NCBI GenBank assembly: GCA_943736015.1
Contig: OX031071.1
Span: 34,008,619-34,072,618 of the forward strand
DNA from: Tridacna crocea
Taxonomy: Eukaryota; Mollusca; Bivalvia; Cardiida; Cardiidae
Reading direction: 5' to 3'
DNA length: 64,000 nucleotides
Shown here: positions 36,131 to 47,394 of the stretch, in pieces
Layout of the letters: every line of letters starts with the position of its first letter
Position numbering within the stretch: the first letter of the stretch is position 1
Made by a program: the position numbers and the translations under genes
The notes under the pieces: model-generated
The model's input: only the letters and a program-made list of their open reading frames with translations
Told to the model about the DNA's origin: nothing
The model's database searches: none

Positions 36131-37818
36131 TAGGGTTAATTCACGTTTTTGAGGTCGTTAACATTCGCAGAGGCCCGAAAAATGCTTTAACGCCCGAGTG
36201 CGAAGCACGAGGGTGTTTAAGTATTTTGAGGGCCTCTGCGAATGTTAACGACCGAAAAAAAACGTGAATTAACGCTATTATTGCATAAATTAAAGGTATT
36301 CTAACAATAATTTGCGCAGATAGCAACAATATTTCCATAGAAATACAAATAAGCGAATTTCAAATGTACTGTACGTAAATGGGTCAAAACCGGAAGTCGG
36401 CGAAGAAGTTTTTGTTACGATTAGGAAAGGGCCGTTAGTCCTGTATGCCAGTTTTGATTCTCTCGCTGTAAATACACTTTTATTGATTTTTAATACACAC
36501 TGGACTTATATGGAATAAACTTGCACACATTTGGACGAGTACAACTAGGATGAATGCGTGGATATAAATTTCTGTAACTAAAGGCGACAGAGGGTTCGAT
36601 ATACATCAAGCGAGGCGGACCGATCACGTTAAAAAGTGGGTGGGATGTAGCTGGTTTAGAGTACATTTCACGGGTGAATTTTTGTTCAGATCTCGATTAG
36701 ACTGAGATTCTGTGCAAAGGTTTGTTTGTGGTGTACTAATATCATCAAAGACATGCCATGATAAGGATCGCATATGGTACGAATTCCTACAGTTTGATGA
36801 TCGGAGTTTAGGGAAAATCTGACAAGGACAAACGTTGTTTACAAGGTAGGCCCGAATCGAGGATATTGATAGTACAAACCCGGGCGTTAACGGCGCGTGA
36901 ATTTACTGATTAATACACGTTTTCTCCCGTTAACCGCCCGATTTTTACCCGTTAATACACGCTTATAACGGCCCGAAAAGGCACGTTTTATGCAATAATA
37001 CCAATTATCGGGCGGTTAACGGGAGAAAACGTGTATTAATCAGTAAATTCACGCGCCGTTAACGCCCGGGTTTGTACTATCAATATCCTCGATTCGGGCC
37101 TACCTTGTAAACAACGTTTGTCCTAGTCAGATTTTCCCTAGACTCCAACCATCAAACTGTAGGAATTCGTACCATATTCGATCCTTTCCATGGCATGTCT
37201 TTGATGATATTAGTACACCACAAACAAACCTTTGCACAGAATCTCAGTCTAATCGAGATCTGAACAAAAATTCACCCGTGAAATGTACTCTAAACCAGCT
37301 ACATCCCACCCACTTTTTAACGTGATCGGTCCGCCTCGCTTGATGCATATCGAACCCTCTGTCGCCTTCAGTTACAGAAATTTATATCCACGCATTCATC
37401 CTAGTTGTAATCGTCCAAATGTGTGCAAGTTTATTCCACATAAGTCCAGTGTGTATTAAAAATCAATAAAAGTGTATTTACAGCGAGAGAATCAAAACTG
37501 GCATACAGGACTAACGGCCCTTTCCTAATCGTAACAAAAACTTCTTCGCCGACTTCCGGTTTTGACCCATTTGCGTACAGTACATTTGAAATTCGCTTAT
37601 TTGCATTTCTATGGAAATATTTTTGCTATCTGTGCAAATTATTGTTAGAATACCTTTACTTTATGCAATAATAGCGTTAATTCACGTTTTTTTTCGGTCG
37701 TTAACATTCGCAGAGGCCCTCAAAATACTTAAACACCCTCGTGCTTCGCACTCGGGCGTTAAAGCATTTTTCGGGCCTCTGCGAATGTTAACGACCTCAA
37801 AAACGTGAATTAACCCTA
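36131..37818. mobile_element. 1688-bp near-perfect inverted repeat (foldback element)
   Basis: Arms 36131-36942 and 37007-37818 are each 812 bases and almost identical in inverse; the centre is 64 bases. Ends read TAGGGTTAATTCACG with TA on both flanks (36129-36130 and 37819-37820), a possible TA duplication. Each arm has a nested ~97-base palindrome near its end (GTTAACATTCGCAGAGGCCC and inverse). The two 65-codon frames, mirror images in the arms, differ at three residues. No transposase is encoded. Confidence 0.88.
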
Positions 37819-37948
37819 TACTCAAAGAGCTTAATTATAGGGTAGGCTGGTCCGTATTGGCAGTTTGTCCAATTGCTTTCCGTGGTTGATTTACAGTCAT
37901 TGCGACATGATTCATTCATTTAAGCAAAAGTCCTGTATGCTTTTTTAA

Positions 37949-38150
37949 CCATTTACCAATAGTGTGTCTGAACTTTCCCCGAAACATAGGCCTACAGCCT
38001 TTGAAAACATCGTGGAAAATGCAGAAAATGCTGGTATCGATTTTTAAAGTCCTTTTTAGGACAATTCTCATAATTTAGGACACAATCATATTGTCGTCTG
38101 ATAATGCTTTGAATTTGGACTGGTCTAAAATTTTGCCGACTGATAGAGGT
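37949..38150 (-). mobile_element. TTAA-type MITE, diverged
   Basis: TTAA on both sides (37945-37948 and 38151-38154). The right half of the palindrome is replaced by unrelated sequence. Confidence 0.65.
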
Positions 38151-38154
38151 TTAA

Positions 38155-38984
38155 TTCGCTAGAAAACAATATGAGATTAGACTCGTCCAAAGTGAAAACA
38201 ACTTACACAGATAGTATAGACTAGGATCAGGCTTCACAGAGCGTACACACCGACCCTAAATCTACACCTTTCGTTTACTCTGCTAGGCAGAAATCACTCG
38301 TTACTATCACTGATGATGGTTATTGATACATTGAATTTTTTCTCTTACCGTGGAACATTGTCTTTGTGAGAAAGCAGCTGGGTCTAGTAGCTTGTAAAGA
38401 CCATTGATTGTAGATTAGGATTAGACTGCTAGAAACGTTCAGATTCATGGCTTATCTAGTCCGGCAAAAAGTTAATTTTACACTGTAAATTGTTCCTAAC
38501 AATACTAAGGCAGACTTCAGGTACTTACGTAAATAGTATAGATCAGACTTGTTCCCAACAATACTAAGACAGACTTTAGGTAGATCTACTTACGTCCTAA
38601 CAATACTAAGACAGATTTAAGGTACTTACGTAAATAGTATAGATTAAACTACACAAAGTGTGCAGTCTATTTCTGAGTCTACACTGTCCGTTTTCCCGTT
38701 TTTGCAAACATTGATTTCCATGCATTGATCATAATTTAGTCAGTGTTACATTGGATTTGTTCCTCTCACATCGCAGAACATTGGTTCGACTTTGTAAGAC
38801 AGTGGTCAAAGATTTGTCCACCTACCACGATTTATCCCAGAAATATTGCAGAAGACGGAATAAAAGTTTTGGGTTATAAATAAACCGATATGCTTGAAGT
38901 ATCATTGTGAGAGAATGCTTCTTTTTCCACAATGTTTCCGAAGTCGTCGACTTCGATGAAAAACTCGGTACATTTATACATATG
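38155..38984. other. Non-coding with decayed hairpin units
   Basis: AACAATACTAAGRCAGA plus TTACGTAAATAGTATAGAT repeats three times (38500-38645), mixed with GATCAGACT-like fragments (38209-38273, 38635-38690). A MITE core scrap lies at 38900-38945. Confidence 0.5.
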
Positions 38985-39192
38985 AACCATGCTCTGGTAA
39001 ATGGGGGCTTAGATCGTGGACTGTGCAGGGTGACCGACTCAATCATGAGGTACAGTGGTCCCTGAACATACAGAAAATTTACCAAGAGCGAAAACTTTCA
39101 GCCCAGGTTAGCCTTCGTGGACTGTACAGGGTGACCTGGGTCGATACTTTTCGCCATAGTCTACATTAAGCCCTCTTTTCTCAGAGCATGAC
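38985..39192. repeat. Palindromic repeat, same class as 600-765
   Basis: ACCATGCTCTGGTAAATGGG at the left and its inverse (CCCTCTTTTCTCAGAGCATG) at the right enclose two GTGGACTGTRCAGGGTGACC segments. Confidence 0.55.
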
Positions 39193-39264
39193 ACATAAAG
39201 AGTAAGTGGCAAACCTAGTCCATTCTGTAAAGCAGCTCAAAGTTATTGACGCCTTCTTAATGAG

Positions 39265-39285
39265 TGACGTCATATTGTGACGTCA
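39265..39285 (+). promoter_or_regulatory. Paired CRE palindromes (TGACGTCA)
   Basis: Two full TGACGTCA sites, at 39265-39272 and 39278-39285, 13 bp apart and about 600 bp upstream of the putative first exon of the TRIM-like gene. CREB/ATF factors bind this octamer. A role as its promoter is inference from position. Confidence 0.4.
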
Positions 39286-39494
39286 TTTTTGTCTTCAGTC
39301 TCAGCGTTTCATTACATTGCACTTGTATCTCGAGCGGTCTTTGCTTTAGACTTTTAGGTGTCGACAAATCTGGAGAATTTGGATATTCTGGACATATTAT
39401 GAGTATTTCTATCATTTATAAACATTCTAATTAATATTTGAACAACTTTTTAGCATTTTTTGTTTCAAGAAAATCTTTTTAATGGTTGTTAAGA

Positions 39495-39545
39495 GTGCAG
39501 ATCAAATCAGATCATAGAACGTGCAGTCTGATCATAGATCAACGC
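39495..39545. repeat. Decayed GATCAGACTGCAC hairpin
   Basis: GTGCAGATCAAATCAGATC against GCAGTCTGATCATAGATCAA, about 340 bases upstream of the TRIM-like 5' exon. Confidence 0.45.
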
Positions 39546-39881
39546 TTAATTTTCCAAGTTTTTCTTTGTTAGAAATATCAAGATCTGGATCTTGTGACTG
39601 TAACGGAGAAAATGATAGAATGTTTGTTTAAACCGCTTTCAACAGTAGATCTAGATATAATTATACCAAAGTGACAGCATACTGTAAACCTATATTCAGA
39701 CATTTTGATGTTTTTATTAAATAAAACTGTCAGTTAAATAGATCTAGAATAAAATCATGAAAAGTCTAGATCTAGAGCCTTAAGAACGATTTATATCAGA
39801 AATATTTTATCTAGACTTGAACCTACATGCTCTACAATTTAGATCTAGTCTAACTTTATTGTTTACTTTTTTTTTTTTCAG

Positions 39882-39958
39882 ATTCCGTCGAAAAGACTAG
39901 ACACAGGTCACATTTGAGGCACACTGAGTTGGTTGAGAGCTTGGTAAAAATATTTAAG
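39882..39958 (+). other. Probable 5' non-coding exon of the TRIM-like gene
   Basis: A strong acceptor (a run of 12 T then CAG, ending 39881) and a good donor (AAG|GTAAAT at 39959) enclose 77 bases with no ATG. That fits a 5' UTR exon spliced to the acceptor at 40479. It is predicted from the sequence only. Confidence 0.5.
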
Positions 39959-40329
39959 GTAAATATATCTAGTCCAACATTTTTTTAGGTTATAGGACGA
40001 AATTTATAGATCTTGATCAATTCTTGAATTAATGTTACAGGAAGTTAATTAAGACCTGTCTGTTGATTGGCTGAGCAAAAATATCTGAGTGTATCTTAAG
40101 GCTATTCTCAGAATAAAAAAAAGGAATTAAAATTTGAAACACGGTTAAATCGGAGAAGTAAAGATCTTAAGGCTATTCTCAGAAAAAAAGAAAAATTGAA
40201 ATTTAAAACACAGGTAAATCAGGTTATCTTCATTATTGGTTAGAACTGTTCTTTTTACTACTTTTTAAACTTTTAATCAGACTATATCGCAGAGGCCAGG
40301 GCACCTGTCAGGGCTCTCCCGGAATTTAT

Positions 40330-40450
40330 TTCATCATGCTTTAAGAAAATATTGTGGAAAAAGGAGAAAATGCTTTTCTCAATGTTTCCCGAAGCTTATT
40401 TCTTCATTTCCGTCATAACACGGTAGATCTACTGTTTGATAAAGAGTTTA
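40330..40450 (+). mobile_element. TTAA-type MITE fragment in the TRIM-like intron
   Basis: AAATATTGTGGAAAAAGGAG core and a GGCTTCTTT-like arm, ending about 30 bases before the coding-exon acceptor. Confidence 0.5.
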
Positions 40451-40486
40451 GTTGACCAAATGATCTTTATCTATTGCAGACACACA

Positions 40487-41974
40487 ATGGCTGAGAACAT
40501 TATATATGACAGTTCGGAGAGTGAGGAAGAACAGTTGTACAGCTTACCGGATATCAGGGACGTAGACTCAGAAACATCGGAAAAATTGAATGAACAATTT
40601 ATAGAATTGAGCGTGAAAGAGAGTGGGAGAAAAGGAGCGAAGTGCGAGAGTTGTGTGCGGGAGAAGTGTCTGTGGTCTGAGTGGTCTGATGAGTCTTTTG
40701 AGAGTTGGTGGCGTGAGAATTCTGAGCGATCGAGAGAGCTGTATGGAAGGGTGGCTGTTTTTTTCTGTTTTCTTTGTAAGATGTTTGTGTGTGCGGAATG
40801 CTTGCCCAAACATCAGTGGCATGAAGGAAAGAGAGTGGAGAGAGAGGAGAGTGAGAGAATGGAAGAACAGAGAGAAAGAGGGAGAAATAAGGAAAAGGGA
40901 CTGGGTAAGGAAACGAAGAGAATGCCATTGGAAACAGAGAGCGAGAGAAAGAAGGAGAACGAGGAAAATAAGAGTGACAGAATGAGAGAAAAGAGAGAGA
41001 GAGAAAGAAAGCGAAGGGTTTATATTGAAAAGTTTTTTCAAAGTGAGAATGAAACAGAGAGAACAGAAAAATTGTTCAGCAGCCACGCCGTTATTTGTGA
41101 TCGCTTTGACGTAAAACACGAATTGGATCAGAAGGATTGTTTTATAAATGGATTGTGTGGACTGGAGAACAAAAGGTTGGTAGTCTGTGATTGGCGTAAT
41201 GATTGTATTAAAATATTTAAACTGGGAAGTCACGTGCTACAACGTTACATACGGTTTGTAGGGCCTGACTCTGAACCTTGGGATGTTACAGAAATAGATC
41301 TAAAACAGAATTCTACTGAACCGAACTTAGTGTCCGGCAGTAGTTCTTATATTTCTGTAAGAGACCGGGCTGATCCGGATAAACAATGTTTGTTAGCTGT
41401 AACGTTACCAGGGAAACATCAAATAATGTTTATAGATTTAAGCAAAAAACCCGCTAAAGCACAAAAAACAATAAAAACAGAGCAAGAATGTTTGACTATA
41501 CAGTTTTATGATGACAAGATTTTTACCGTCTGTAGAGAAGGTCCTGACTCTCTCTATTCTGTTTATATTTACTCTACAGACGGAGACACGCTAAACAAGT
41601 TTTACATTGGTATCTATGGTTACGTTCCTCGTCTCGCCGTTGTTTCTGGACGAGTCTATATAACGGATGTGCGCAATGACAAAGTAGAATGTAGAAATGT
41701 TGAGGGTCAACTTATCTCAGAAATTATAATTGAAGGGTCGAGGCCTTACGGAATCTGTGTAGACCCAGATAACAACGTTTATGTATGTGCACGGGAACAC
41801 AACAAAGTTTATAAACTGGATGCTGATCTGACTCGATACAATTCGGTGTTAGATCAGACTACAGATTGTATAAAGAAACCCGACGTTCTGTGTTATTACA
41901 GAGACAAATTATTTATCGGCCATTACCTGCAGCCATCTTTATATAACTTTGTTACTGTGGTCCGACTGCTGTAA
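40487..41974 (+). CDS. B-box zinc-finger/NHL-type TRIM-like protein
   Basis: Uninterrupted 495-residue frame. Start chosen at ATG 40487 (MAENIIYD), which has A at -3 and G at +4 and lies 7 bases after a TTTATCTATTGCAG acceptor; upstream in-frame starts would fall in the intron. Residues 53-112 hold a B-box-like zinc site: CxxC at 53/56, CxxC at 94/97, CxxC at 102/105, then His109 and His112. Residues ~115-185 are almost only Arg, Glu and Lys, in place of the usual coiled coil. From ~195 on, strand-rich segments such as RLVVCDWRNDCIKIFKL and RPYGICVDPDNNVYVCAREH look like NHL propeller blades. No RING is seen. Such RING-less B-box/NHL proteins are expanded in bivalves. Substrate and role are unknown. 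Confidence 0.85.
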   Translation: MAENIIYDSSESEEEQLYSLPDIRDVDSETSEKLNEQFIELSVKESGRKGAKCESCVREKCLWSEWSDESFESWWRENSERSRELYGRVAVFFCFLCKMFVCAECLPKHQWHEGKRVEREESERMEEQRERGRNKEKGLGKETKRMPLETESERKKENEENKSDRMREKRERERKRRVYIEKFFQSENETERTEKLFSSHAVICDRFDVKHELDQKDCFINGLCGLENKRLVVCDWRNDCIKIFKLGSHVLQRYIRFVGPDSEPWDVTEIDLKQNSTEPNLVSGSSSYISVRDRADPDKQCLLAVTLPGKHQIMFIDLSKKPAKAQKTIKTEQECLTIQFYDDKIFTVCREGPDSLYSVYIYSTDGDTLNKFYIGIYGYVPRLAVVSGRVYITDVRNDKVECRNVEGQLISEIIIEGSRPYGICVDPDNNVYVCAREHNKVYKLDADLTRYNSVLDQTTDCIKKPDVLCYYRDKLFIGHYLQPSLYNFVTVVRLL

Positions 41975-42126
41975 CAACACCTCGACCTGGACATTGTATA
42001 TCATTGTGGACTTTAGTCATCGGACATTTAAATCTGCACCACAATGTATTCCATTGTTACCATGGTTACCGTGTTACCTCCTTTTCAACCCATTTATGAC
42101 TTTGAAGGTGTTTTTTTCGCGGAGAT

Positions 42127-42177
42127 TGTAGACAAAGATCAGGCTGCACATACGTGCAGCCTGACCTTTGCCTACAT
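42127..42177 (+). repeat. Hairpin of the GATCAGACTGCAC family in the TRIM-like 3' UTR
   Basis: A 22-base stem with two mismatches, both G-U capable in RNA, and a 4-base loop. It starts 150 bases after the stop codon, so the mature mRNA should carry it. Confidence 0.65.
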
Positions 42178-42289
42178 TCCCCGCTTTTGTATAAATAAGT
42201 TTATTAAACAATTGCCATTTCCTACCGATAAATTTCACGAAATCTATTTTTGTGATAATTTATTTTAACGGACATTCGGCAGGACGTGG

Positions 42290-42295
42290 AATAAA
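42290..42295 (+). terminator. AATAAA poly(A) signal, proximal
   Basis: First AATAAA after the TRIM-like stop codon, about 315 bases downstream. Confidence 0.5.
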
Positions 42296-42934
42296 TAACT
42301 TGTTTCTCAACATTTCGTTGTACTTTGTTTAGTAAGCTAGCTGTCGTTGGAAATCTTGTCATCATTTATTTATTTGGCTTTATTTATTTTTGATCAAGTA
42401 ATTTATTTTTTTCGCCAATTTTAATCGAACTTTCCCCACCCACTCCCTCCGAATCATTTGCTATGAATTCATGAATTTAATTCCCCCCCGCCCCCCCCCC
42501 TCCCCGTTTGAAGAATTTCACAATTCTCGATAATCTATAAACATTAATTGACTTCTAAACGTGATTCTATCAAACACTGTTTATCCGGAAATACAACGTG
42601 GCAGCAGTGTTTTATCTATATGCATCATTATCGCCGCTCTGAATGTTTTCTCTCCACAGAGACTGCTGTCAAATCACAGACTACCTTTCTTCTTATCTAG
42701 TCCCCTTTATTCACATGTGGTTGTGTTTTTTATCGATAATTACGGGTTTGCATTTGTTCATTTTTCGGTCCAATTCGTGTTTTACGAGAGAGAGAGAGAG
42801 ATGATTGGAATTTTACGAATGTTTTTTTTCATATTTATTACCTTTAGTCTAGATCGCTATTTTTGATTTAAAAAAAAAACGTCCATTCCTTGTGTACATT
42901 TAGCTGAGTAATTGTATATATCATGTATTTATTC

Positions 42935-42940
42935 AATAAA
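42935..42940 (+). terminator. AATAAA poly(A) signal, distal
   Basis: Second AATAAA, in a T- and A-rich stretch about 960 bases after the TRIM-like stop. Use of this site would give a long 3' UTR containing the GA microsatellite at 42786-42801. Confidence 0.45.
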
Positions 42941-44489
42941 AGACTACGTATTACATTAGAAAAATAACAAAAAAAATGTATGTCTTGGGCTTTTGTCACC
43001 TATTTCAATACTTACATGTATTTCAATGACAAACCATAATTTGATGTTTAATTTTGTCATAAAAATCTCAATAGCTTCCTTCAAAATACTAAATACGTCT
43101 TCAAGTCAACAATTTGTCCAACATTCTCTTCTTTTCCTTCTGATTTAATGTACTTCGAACATACTATATTAAATAAGGTTTGAATAAATGTTGAATGTTT
43201 GTATTTATGTAAACTCGTTGTTTTGTTATTATTTCTACACAAAAATATCATTGAAAACTTCCAGTTATATACATGTATTACCCAAAGACCTTATCACAGG
43301 TAACTGACAATAAAAACACATCTTTGATGATTTGTGGATTAGAACCTCAACCTCGGCTGTCTACCTATGCATTGTTTTGGTGCTTTTTCATGCCGTTTTC
43401 AACAATATTTCAGTTGTGTCGTAGCAACCAGTACAACTATCCAGGCTTTGCAGAAGTTTCTTACATCAGCACTTCACATTCTTTTGCAAGCCACTGGCTG
43501 CTCAGTGCTTTCCTTACATAGACATTATAAATGACATCTGAATCCTGTCCCACTGGCTGTTATTAATTCTTGAAGACAAATTTGGTCGAGCCGAGACCCG
43601 AACTGGCGACCCTTGGATAACAAACTCTATACTTTGACCGAGGTACTGCGCTTGGCACACAGCGTCGTTAATGCAGGAGTTGTAAGTTCAAATTCCTGGA
43701 CTAGACATATCCTGCCTCTTACACATGGATCTCGACTTAAAACCTCCAGATTGGATACATTGATCAACCCTAAATTTTGTACTTCGAGTAAAAAATATAT
43801 CTCTATCGGACAATGTAGATCAAAGATCAGACTGCACGTTCTGTTCAGCCTAATCTTGATGTATACTGTCCGAAAGTTTTTTTAAGTTGCTCTTACCAGC
43901 CTGAGGTTGAATGGATGGATAGACCAATGATTGGATGGACAAATGAAGTAACTGTGTTGTAATCATCAGTCTAAATATAACTTCTGTTACAAGTAACCCT
44001 TATCCTGTTGGACTAAAATAACGTTACAGTAGGTGTAGATCGTGATGATACATGAAGTCTAATCAGTTCTTATAGACATATAAACACTGAGAAACAAGCA
44101 TATACAGGACACGCCTGCACAAACAAAAAGACAGAAGCATTTTGGAAAAGGCAGTAATGTTGAAAAGCAGTTTTTCCTCCTGCCCACGGTAGTTTTCAGA
44201 CGTTTTCAAAGACCGACACCAGGCTTCAAGCCACACCTGATCTGTGTTATTTGCAAATGTTTCAATGTGGACCAGTCTAATATTTTGTTGATTGAATGGT
44301 GTTGAACACCACTTTCAACATTATTTCAGTCCTATCATGACTACAGCTTACATATTCAATGTATGTCAAGAAATTCACTAGAACAGGGTAGGGCTCTAGA
44401 AGTGTATTGCCCAAAAACAGTCCAGTTAGGCTCAGACCTTCAAGTTACAAGCCTTACACCTTAACACTTCAATCCATATAAGACCCTAA
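42941..44489. other. Non-coding downstream of the TRIM-like gene
   Basis: Holds a TTTCAACAATATTTCAGT repeat (43376-43515), tRNA-like scraps near 43580-43730, one hairpin (43806-43873) and a decayed MITE (44130-44300). Confidence 0.5.
43806..43873. repeat. GATCAGACTGCAC hairpin
   Basis: TCGGACAATGTAGATCAAAG paired with ATGTATACTGTCCGA, so the stem is about 26 bases long. Confidence 0.65.
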
Positions 44490-44922
44490 AATTTTGTTTA
44501 ATGGCTAGGAGTTGTTTGGCCGCTTAAAGACCGTTAGACCCTTTTTCTGTTTAATGGCTGGGAGTTGTTTGGCCGCTTAAAGACCGTTAGACCCTTTTTC
44601 TGTTTCATGGCTGGGAGTTGTTTGGCCGCTTAAAGACCGTTAGACCCTTTTTCTGTTTCATGGCTGGGAGTTGTTTGGTCGCTGAAAGACCGTTAGACCC
44701 ATTTTCTGTTTCATGGCTGGGAGTTGTTTGGTCGCTGAAAGACCGTTAGACCCCTTTTCTGTTTAATGGCTGGGAGTTGTTTGGTGGCTGAAAGACCGTT
44801 AGACCCCTTTTCTGTTTAATGGCTGGGAGTTGTTTGGCCGCTTAAAGACCGTTAGACCCATTTTCTGTTTCATGGCTAGGAGTTATTTGGCCGCTGAAAG
44901 ACCATTAGACCCCTTTTCTCCA
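44490..44922 (+). repeat. 53-bp minisatellite
   Basis: Eight units of TGTTTAATGGCTGGGAGTTG plus TTTGGCCGCTTAAAGACCGTTAGACCCTTTTTC. Confidence 0.88.
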
Positions 44923-44937
44923 AAACCCTACACACTT

Positions 44938-45182
44938 GAAAAGGTGCATTCGAACATTTGCTTAATGTGTCATCTCACATCAGACTACGCCGTCCACACA
45001 GGCTGATCCGAGACGGCACTTTACGACTTCAATAGATTTTGTGCTACAGTAGACTTGTGCAAAACAGAAAATACCATTAGAATGGAAAGTTTCGTTTCAG
45101 GTGAGCCTGTGCGGACTACGCAGGCTGATCCTGGACAACATTTTACTCAAATGTCCGAAAGTCCCTTTTTGCGTGTTGCAGG
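44938..45182. mobile_element. Copy of the GCAGGCT double-hairpin element
   Basis: Full-length copy with both hairpins decayed by a few substitutions. It begins directly after a 53-bp tandem array. Confidence 0.75.
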
Positions 45183-45288
45183 CCACATTGTGTTAAACTT
45201 TGACACAAATCCATCGATAATGAGTGAACAACTCAGTAACTGTTTCGATTTAAAAGTTATTTTTGTGGAGAAATTAAGTTACGATATC

Positions 45289-45353
45289 AGAGTGTAAATC
45301 AAGATCAGACTGTACAGAACATGAAATCTGATCTCAGATCAACACTGTCTGAA
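45289..45353. repeat. GATCAGACTGCAC hairpin
   Basis: AGTGTAAATCAAGATCAGAC paired with TCTGATCTCAGATCAACACT. Confidence 0.6.
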
Positions 45354-45429
45354 AAAATACACTTAAGTGTACTTATCAGCTGCAGAGCTGATTACAATCC
45401 CGGTTCAAAGAACCAGACAAGTGGCAGAA

Positions 45430-45565
45430 CTGTTATATATGAGCTATGCATTGTGAAAGAGAGCCTCATGCATCTTGGAGAAGTATCGAATCCGGTCAAT
45501 CTGCGCAGTCCACACAGGCTGACCTCTGACTTTCAAGTTGGATTGTCCTTTGACAAGGCACCTTA
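45430..45565. repeat. Palindromic repeat, same class as 600-765
   Basis: GAGCTATGCATTGTGAAAGA followed by CAATCTGCGCAGTCCACACA and GGCTGACC; the partner end is decayed. Confidence 0.45.
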
Positions 45566-46149
45566 AAGCCCCAGTCAAGCAATGTTGAATACCAGAAAAC
45601 ACAAGAAATTTCGTTGAAATAGTATCCCCAGCCGAAAAAGACCTTTTTTGATACAAACGTATGAGAGGTATTGTGTTTTGCATGTACATGATTGTGGCCT
45701 TTTTGTTATTGGTCCATGACGAAATTATATATTAAGCTCCCTTGTTCCATGGCACAGGATTTCATTACATAAAAAAAAATATAAAAGAGGTCCATAACAG
45801 GATTATATATTAAGTACCCAATTTCAGGATTTCATATATGTGGGGACTATCCAATGGAAAACATGCATGAAGTTTCATTAATTTTTGTCAAGGACTTTAG
45901 AAGATATCCCTCTCACAATATAAGCCGCCACACTGCTGCCATTTCAAGCAGGTAGTTAGAGACTAGAGTGCTGAAATTTGTAGCACCTGTCTGGGTAGTT
46001 GAATGGATATATTGTATTACTTGTGATCTAAAAGGTTTATGAACAGACTGATGCATAGAGAGACGAATGCACAATTGACTCATTGGTCACTGGCTTTGAT
46101 CAAGCAATAAAAATATGAAGTTCTATGAAAATATGTGCAAAAGTAGGAG

Positions 46150-46500
46150 ATACACTGATAAAAAATTAAATTTGACATGAAGTCCCATTTTTCCATGATA
46201 CAGTGATAAATCGCAAAACCTTGACAGCATGTACTAGGTCTCATGATCTGTGAAAAATAATATGGGACGAGTTGCATTCACAAGAAATAAAATGAAATAA
46301 AACATGAAGCCCCCTTTTTTTCATGACGCAGCTACAAATCGCAAAATGTTGACAATATGCAATAGGTCACATAACAAGAAATATTCTGTCAAAATTCTAT
46401 TCAATTCCGTCAAGAAATGTGGAAGGAGCTGCCTTCAGAAGAAATGGAATGAAATATAACATGAAACCCCCTTTTTCCATGACACCTTATTACAAAAACA
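46150..46500 (+). repeat. ~145-bp imperfect tandem repeat
   Basis: ACATGAAGYCCCMTTTTTCC followed by ATGAYRCAGCTACAAATCGCAAAA, about 2.5 units. Confidence 0.6.
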
Positions 46501-46539
46501 AGGGCAAAAAACTAGTACTTGTCCCAGAACAGGATAAAT

Positions 46540-47312
46540 TCATCAAAGGGTAATCAGTCAAAAAAAGCCTGTGAATCTGAATGAAAATGTGCGAACAAAA
46601 TTCCAAAGTAAAAATTTACAAAGGGCAATAACTCCAAAAATACTGAAGATAGAGTTATTGTTCTTGTGCACTGCTCTTTTCCTCAATTAGTTCTATATGT
46701 GTGTGAAGTTTCAAGTTCCTAGCTTTTATACTTTTGGAGATATATGCCAGACAGAAATCCAAAATAAAAATTAACAAAGGGCAACAACTCAAAAATTACT
46801 GAAGACAGAGTTTTGGATTTTATGAAGTGCACTTCTCCTTTATGAATTCTATAAGTGTATACAGTTTGAAGTTCCTAGCCTTTGTACTTTTGGAGATATG
46901 CTCCGGACAAAATTCCAAAATGAAAATTTACAAAGAGCAATAACTCAACAATTACTGAAGATATAGTTATGATTCTATAGCACTGCACTTCTCCTTAATT
47001 AGTTCTATATGCGTGTGATGTTTCAAGTTCCTAGCTTTCATACTTTTGGAGATATGCTCCGGACAAAAATTCCAGATGAAAATGTACAAAGGACAATAAC
47101 TCCAAAAATACTGAAGATAGAGTAATGGTTCTTGTACACTGCACACCTCCTTAATGAGATCTATCCACTTGTGAAGTTTGAAGTTGATATCTCAAATACT
47201 TTGGAGATATGCTACGGACAAAAAGCGGAAGGATGGAATGACGGAAGGACAAAAGGATGGACGGAGACTATTACCATATTCCCCGCCGCCTTTCGGCGGG
47301 AGATAATAACTT
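46540..47312 (+). mobile_element. Pearl-like element with ~156-bp core repeats
   Basis: Four core units; AAAGGGCAATAACTC recurs near 46619, 46776, 46932 and 47088. A GGAAGGACAAAAGGATGGAC run follows, then a terminal hairpin CCCGCCGCCTTTCGGCGGG (47282-47300). Confidence 0.78.
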
Positions 47313-47394
47313 AGTTACACGAAGCGATATGACTGAAATAATGTTTAAAGTGGCCAAAATCACCAAACAATGAATCTGTCTAGGTCCTTTGTGA

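Noticed and set aside
36141..37808. Twin 65-codon frames in the inverted-repeat arms
   Set aside because: Their match is fully explained by the palindrome, and they cross a nested hairpin; no protein family recognised.
40436..40486. Upstream extension of the TRIM-like frame
   Set aside because: It starts at TTG or at an ATG lying before a good splice acceptor; the ATG at 40487 has the better context.
40568..41233. Minus-strand frames of 109-221 codons
   Set aside because: Antisense shadows of the TRIM-like coding exon; the serine/leucine-rich peptides mirror the GA-rich coding strand.
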